Source: an uncultured Lachnospiraceae bacterium (GTDB lineage Bacteria; Bacillota; Clostridia; Lachnospirales; Lachnospiraceae). From it: a stretch of DNA of 64,000 nt. The notes under the pieces are model-generated. The model saw nothing but the letters and a program-made list of their open reading frames with translations. It did not search any database and had not been told where the DNA came from. The position numbers and the translations under genes are program-made. Shown here in pieces: positions 62,013-64,000 of this stretch. The stretch's first letter is position 1, and every line of letters begins with the position of its first letter. The stretch is from assembly GCA_900315055.1 (NCBI GenBank), contig OMXP01000003.1:1-64000 (forward strand), given 5' to 3'.

Positions 62013-63257
62013 ATGGAACGAAGACGAGTAGCCGTGACAGGGCTTGGAACCGTTAATCCGACAGGACTTTCTGTCGAAGAGAGCTGGCAGAACATCCGGC
62101 AGGGGAAGGTGGCAATCGCGCCGATCGAGCGCTTTGACACGACAGACTTCAGGGTAAAACTTGCCGGGGAGATCAGGCACTTTGATCCCACACGGTGGAT
62201 GGACAGAAAGGAAGCGCGCCGCCTGGCGCTCTTCTCCCAGTACGCGATGGCGGCGGCTGTGGAGGCAATCAAACAGGCAGGGATTTCCTGTGATCCCGAA
62301 AATCCGGATCCGAAGACCGGGGTTCTCATCTCCTCCGGGATCGGGGGACTGTCTGTCATCGAAGAGGAACACGACCGGGGAAAGGAGAAGGGATTCGAGC
62401 GGGTGAGCCCGCTGTTCATTCCCCTGACCATCTCGAACATGGCGGCCGGAAACATCGCCATCCGCTTCGGTTTCCAGGGCATGTGCTCCTGCACGGTGAC
62501 CGCGTGTGCCGGCGGCAGCAATGCGATCGGCGATGCATTCCACCGCATCCGCGACGGGTACGAGGACGTGATGGTCTGCGGCGGCACGGAAGCCGCGATC
62601 ACGCCCCTCTCCATCGGAGGCTTTGCGGCGATGCGGGCGCTCTCGACGGCAACCGATCCTCTTCGCGCCTCGATCCCGTTCGATGCGGACCGCGGCGGTT
62701 TTGTCATGGGAGAGGGCGCAGGCGTCCTTGTGCTCGAGGAGTGGGAGCACGCAAAGAAGCGCGGGGCCAGGATCCTCGCGGAGCTTGTGGGATACGGTGC
62801 AAACTGCGATGCGTACCACATCACGGCGCCGTCCCCGAACGGGAGAGGGGCTGCGGCCTGCATGGAGCTTGCCCTCGAGGATGCGGGCATCAGCGCAAAG
62901 GAGATCTCGTATATCAACGCCCACGGCACCTCGACAAAGCTCAACGATGCCGGCGAGACGGCGGCAATCCATCAGGTGTTCGGGGATCATGCAAAGGACA
63001 TCCCGGTCTCGTCCACAAAGTCGATGACGGGACATCTTCTCGGCGCTGCAGGCGGCGTGGAGGCAGTGTTCTGTGTCATGAGCCTTGTGGACCAGTTCGT
63101 ACCGATGACGGCAGGGTACCGGACTCCGGATCCCGCATGCGACCTCGACTACGTGACGGAGGGCGGAAGAAGCATGCCGCTGTCCTTCGTCCTCTCCGAC
63201 AACCTCGGGTTTGGCGGACACAATGCGGTGCTCATCTTCAAAAAGGCGGAGGCGTGA
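62013..63257 (+). CDS. fabF: 3-oxoacyl-ACP synthase II
   Basis: The 414-residue elongating condensing enzyme has the Cys-His-His set: Cys in [14 protein letters not shown], His in [11 protein letters not shown] and His in [18 protein letters not shown] lies before ATG 62013. It sits nine bases after fabG. Confidence 0.97.
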   Translation: MERRRVAVTGLGTVNPTGLSVEESWQNIRQGKVAIAPIERFDTTDFRVKLAGEIRHFDPTRWMDRKEARRLALFSQYAMAAAVEAIKQAGISCDPENPDPKTGVLISSGIGGLSVIEEEHDRGKEKGFERVSPLFIPLTISNMAAGNIAIRFGFQGMCSCTVTACAGGSNAIGDAFHRIRDGYEDVMVCGGTEAAITPLSIGGFAAMRALSTATDPLRASIPFDADRGGFVMGEGAGVLVLEEWEHAKKRGARILAELVGYGANCDAYHITAPSPNGRGAAACMELALEDAGISAKEISYINAHGTSTKLNDAGETAAIHQVFGDHAKDIPVSSTKSMTGHLLGAAGGVEAVFCVMSLVDQFVPMTAGYRTPDPACDLDYVTEGGRSMPLSFVLSDNLGFGGHNAVLIFKKAEA

Positions 63258-63258
63258 G

Positions 63259-63696
63259 ATGGAACTTTCTGCAGAAGAGATCCGGAAGATCCTGCCGCAC
63301 CGCTACCCGATGCTCCTTGTGGACCGGATTACAGAACTGGTACCCGGACAGATGGCAAAGGGAAGAAAGTGCGTCTCGATGAATGAGCCCTTCTTTCAGG
63401 GACATTTCCCGGGAAAGCCGGTGATGCCGGGGGTGCTGATCCTTGAGGCCCTCGCCCAGACGGGCGCGGTGGCGCTTTTATCAAAGGAGGAGAACAAGGG
63501 AAAGCTTGCCCTCTTTGGCGGCGTGAAGAGCTGCCGCTTCAGGAAACAGGTGGTCCCCGGCGATGTGCTCGAGATGACCTGTGAGATCAAAGACCTGCGG
63601 GGACCTGTGGGGAGCGGAATCTGCGAGGCGAGAGTTGACGGAACACTTGCCTGCCGCGCGGAGATCCTCTTTGCCCTGACCGATCGGAAAAACTGA
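63259..63696 (+). CDS. fabZ: 3-hydroxyacyl-ACP dehydratase
   Basis: The 145-residue hot-dog-fold dehydratase has the catalytic His in [10 protein letters not shown] and the Glu in [19 protein letters not shown] is the N-terminal signature. ATG 63259 starts one base after the fabF stop; the in-frame codon at 63211 lies within fabF. It is the last biosynthetic gene seen before a new promoter. Confidence 0.97.
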   Translation: MELSAEEIRKILPHRYPMLLVDRITELVPGQMAKGRKCVSMNEPFFQGHFPGKPVMPGVLILEALAQTGAVALLSKEENKGKLALFGGVKSCRFRKQVVPGDVLEMTCEIKDLRGPVGSGICEARVDGTLACRAEILFALTDRKN

Positions 63697-63718
63697 CACT
63701 TTTCCGAACCTGTCAAAC

Positions 63719-63747
63719 TTTCCAGAATCCGCGCCAGCCATTATAAT
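63719..63747 (+). promoter_or_regulatory. Promoter of the MarR-type gene
   Basis: TATAAT at 63742-63747 with a weak TTTCCA -35 (63719-63724), 17-base spacer, 34 bases before the start codon. Confidence 0.5.
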
Positions 63748-63781
63748 GAGATGGTACCTGATCACAAAGGGGGATGGCGGG

Positions 63782-64000
63782 ATGCTCACGGATGAACTCA
63801 ATGACCTGTACGGAAAAATGCGTCTGTATTTCTACATGCAGATGGCACCGAACTTTGCAAACCGCGAGGCGTCGCTGACGACCTCGGAGACCTTCTGCAT
63901 GGAGGTCATCAACCTGCTCGGCAATCCGACCGTCTCCGAATTTGCCTCCGTCACCGGCATCTCGGGACCAAATGCCGCGAGCAAGCTGGCAAGCCTGATC
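63782..64000 (+). CDS. MarR-family regulator (partial, runs off the window)
   Basis: The first 73 residues are visible. They give an N-terminal helix and the recognition helix-turn-helix TVSEFASVTGISGPNAASKL of a winged-helix MarR protein. Placement directly after the fab genes is that of FabT-like regulators, which respond to acyl-ACP, and it may act on the AT-rich dyad in front of acpP (inference). The 3' end is cut by the window. Confidence 0.8.
   Translation, partial: MLTDELNDLYGKMRLYFYMQMAPNFANREASLTTSETFCMEVINLLGNPTVSEFASVTGISGPNAASKLASLI

Noticed and set aside
61053-63221. 722-codon minus-strand ORF
   Set aside because: Opposite fabG and fabF, whose motifs are intact; Cys/His/Arg-rich shadow translation.

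Overview
The window looks like a chromosome segment from a GC-rich member of the Bacillota, class Clostridia, most like a Lachnospiraceae-type gut bacterium. This is an inference from gene content (FabK-type fatty acid operon, FIST-GGDEF sensor, class II galT, type I pullulanase, YgiQ, PIN-PhoH, formate-tetrahydrofolate ligase) and from strong AGGAGG ribosome sites. About 54 protein genes are packed in short operons. I see no rRNA, tRNA or CRISPR.

Layout. 0-7 kb: an orphan LytTR response regulator, a small unknown protein, pseB-pseC-glycosyltransferase, then fhs with a clear terminator. 7-11.4 kb: a secreted or membrane-anchored protein with eleven CxxC repeats, a protein resembling the non-catalytic part of bacterial SNF2 helicases, and a methyltransferase, followed by a possible small RNA. 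11.5-20.6 kb: pepF and a membrane protein on the minus strand; an overlapping trio trmH-like, GH2-like and FIST-GGDEF; a SpoVK-like AAA ATPase on the minus strand. 20.8-23.8 kb: GH5 glucanase, MATE exporter, YbaK/ProX deacylase.

23.9-32.3 kb is the most interesting catabolic block: a 2-hydroxyacid dehydrogenase homologue, a four-subunit flavin/iron-sulfur amine (opine/proline-type) dehydrogenase, an AraC regulator, a PII protein, an APC amino acid permease and an ornithine-cyclodeaminase homologue. The set resembles opine or imino-acid degradation and appears to use leader terminators. 32.4-39 kb: AraC/galT, an AAA-DUF4143 ATPase preceded by 33-bp tandem repeats, and a pullulanase. 39-45.6 kb: a second amino-acid block (aminotransferase, RocB-like M20 hydrolase, arginine-deiminase-fold hydrolase, polar amino acid ABC transporter) with an antiterminator/terminator leader; a TetR gene converges on it. 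46.4-54.3 kb: YgiQ, an orphan HI0074-type protein, PIN-PhoH, and an AraC regulator divergent from glycogen phosphorylase.

A group IIC intron (54.39-56.31 kb) sits directly behind the glycogen phosphorylase terminator; its reverse transcriptase carries a one-base frameshift. From 56.4 kb to the right edge runs the fatty acid synthesis operon acpP-accD-accA-fabH-fabK-fabD-fabG-fabF-fabZ, then a MarR-type regulator cut by the window end.

Several operons share a design in which a promoter is followed within about 10-100 nt by an intrinsic terminator before the first start codon. This suggests wide use of transcription attenuation in amino-acid and carbon metabolism here.
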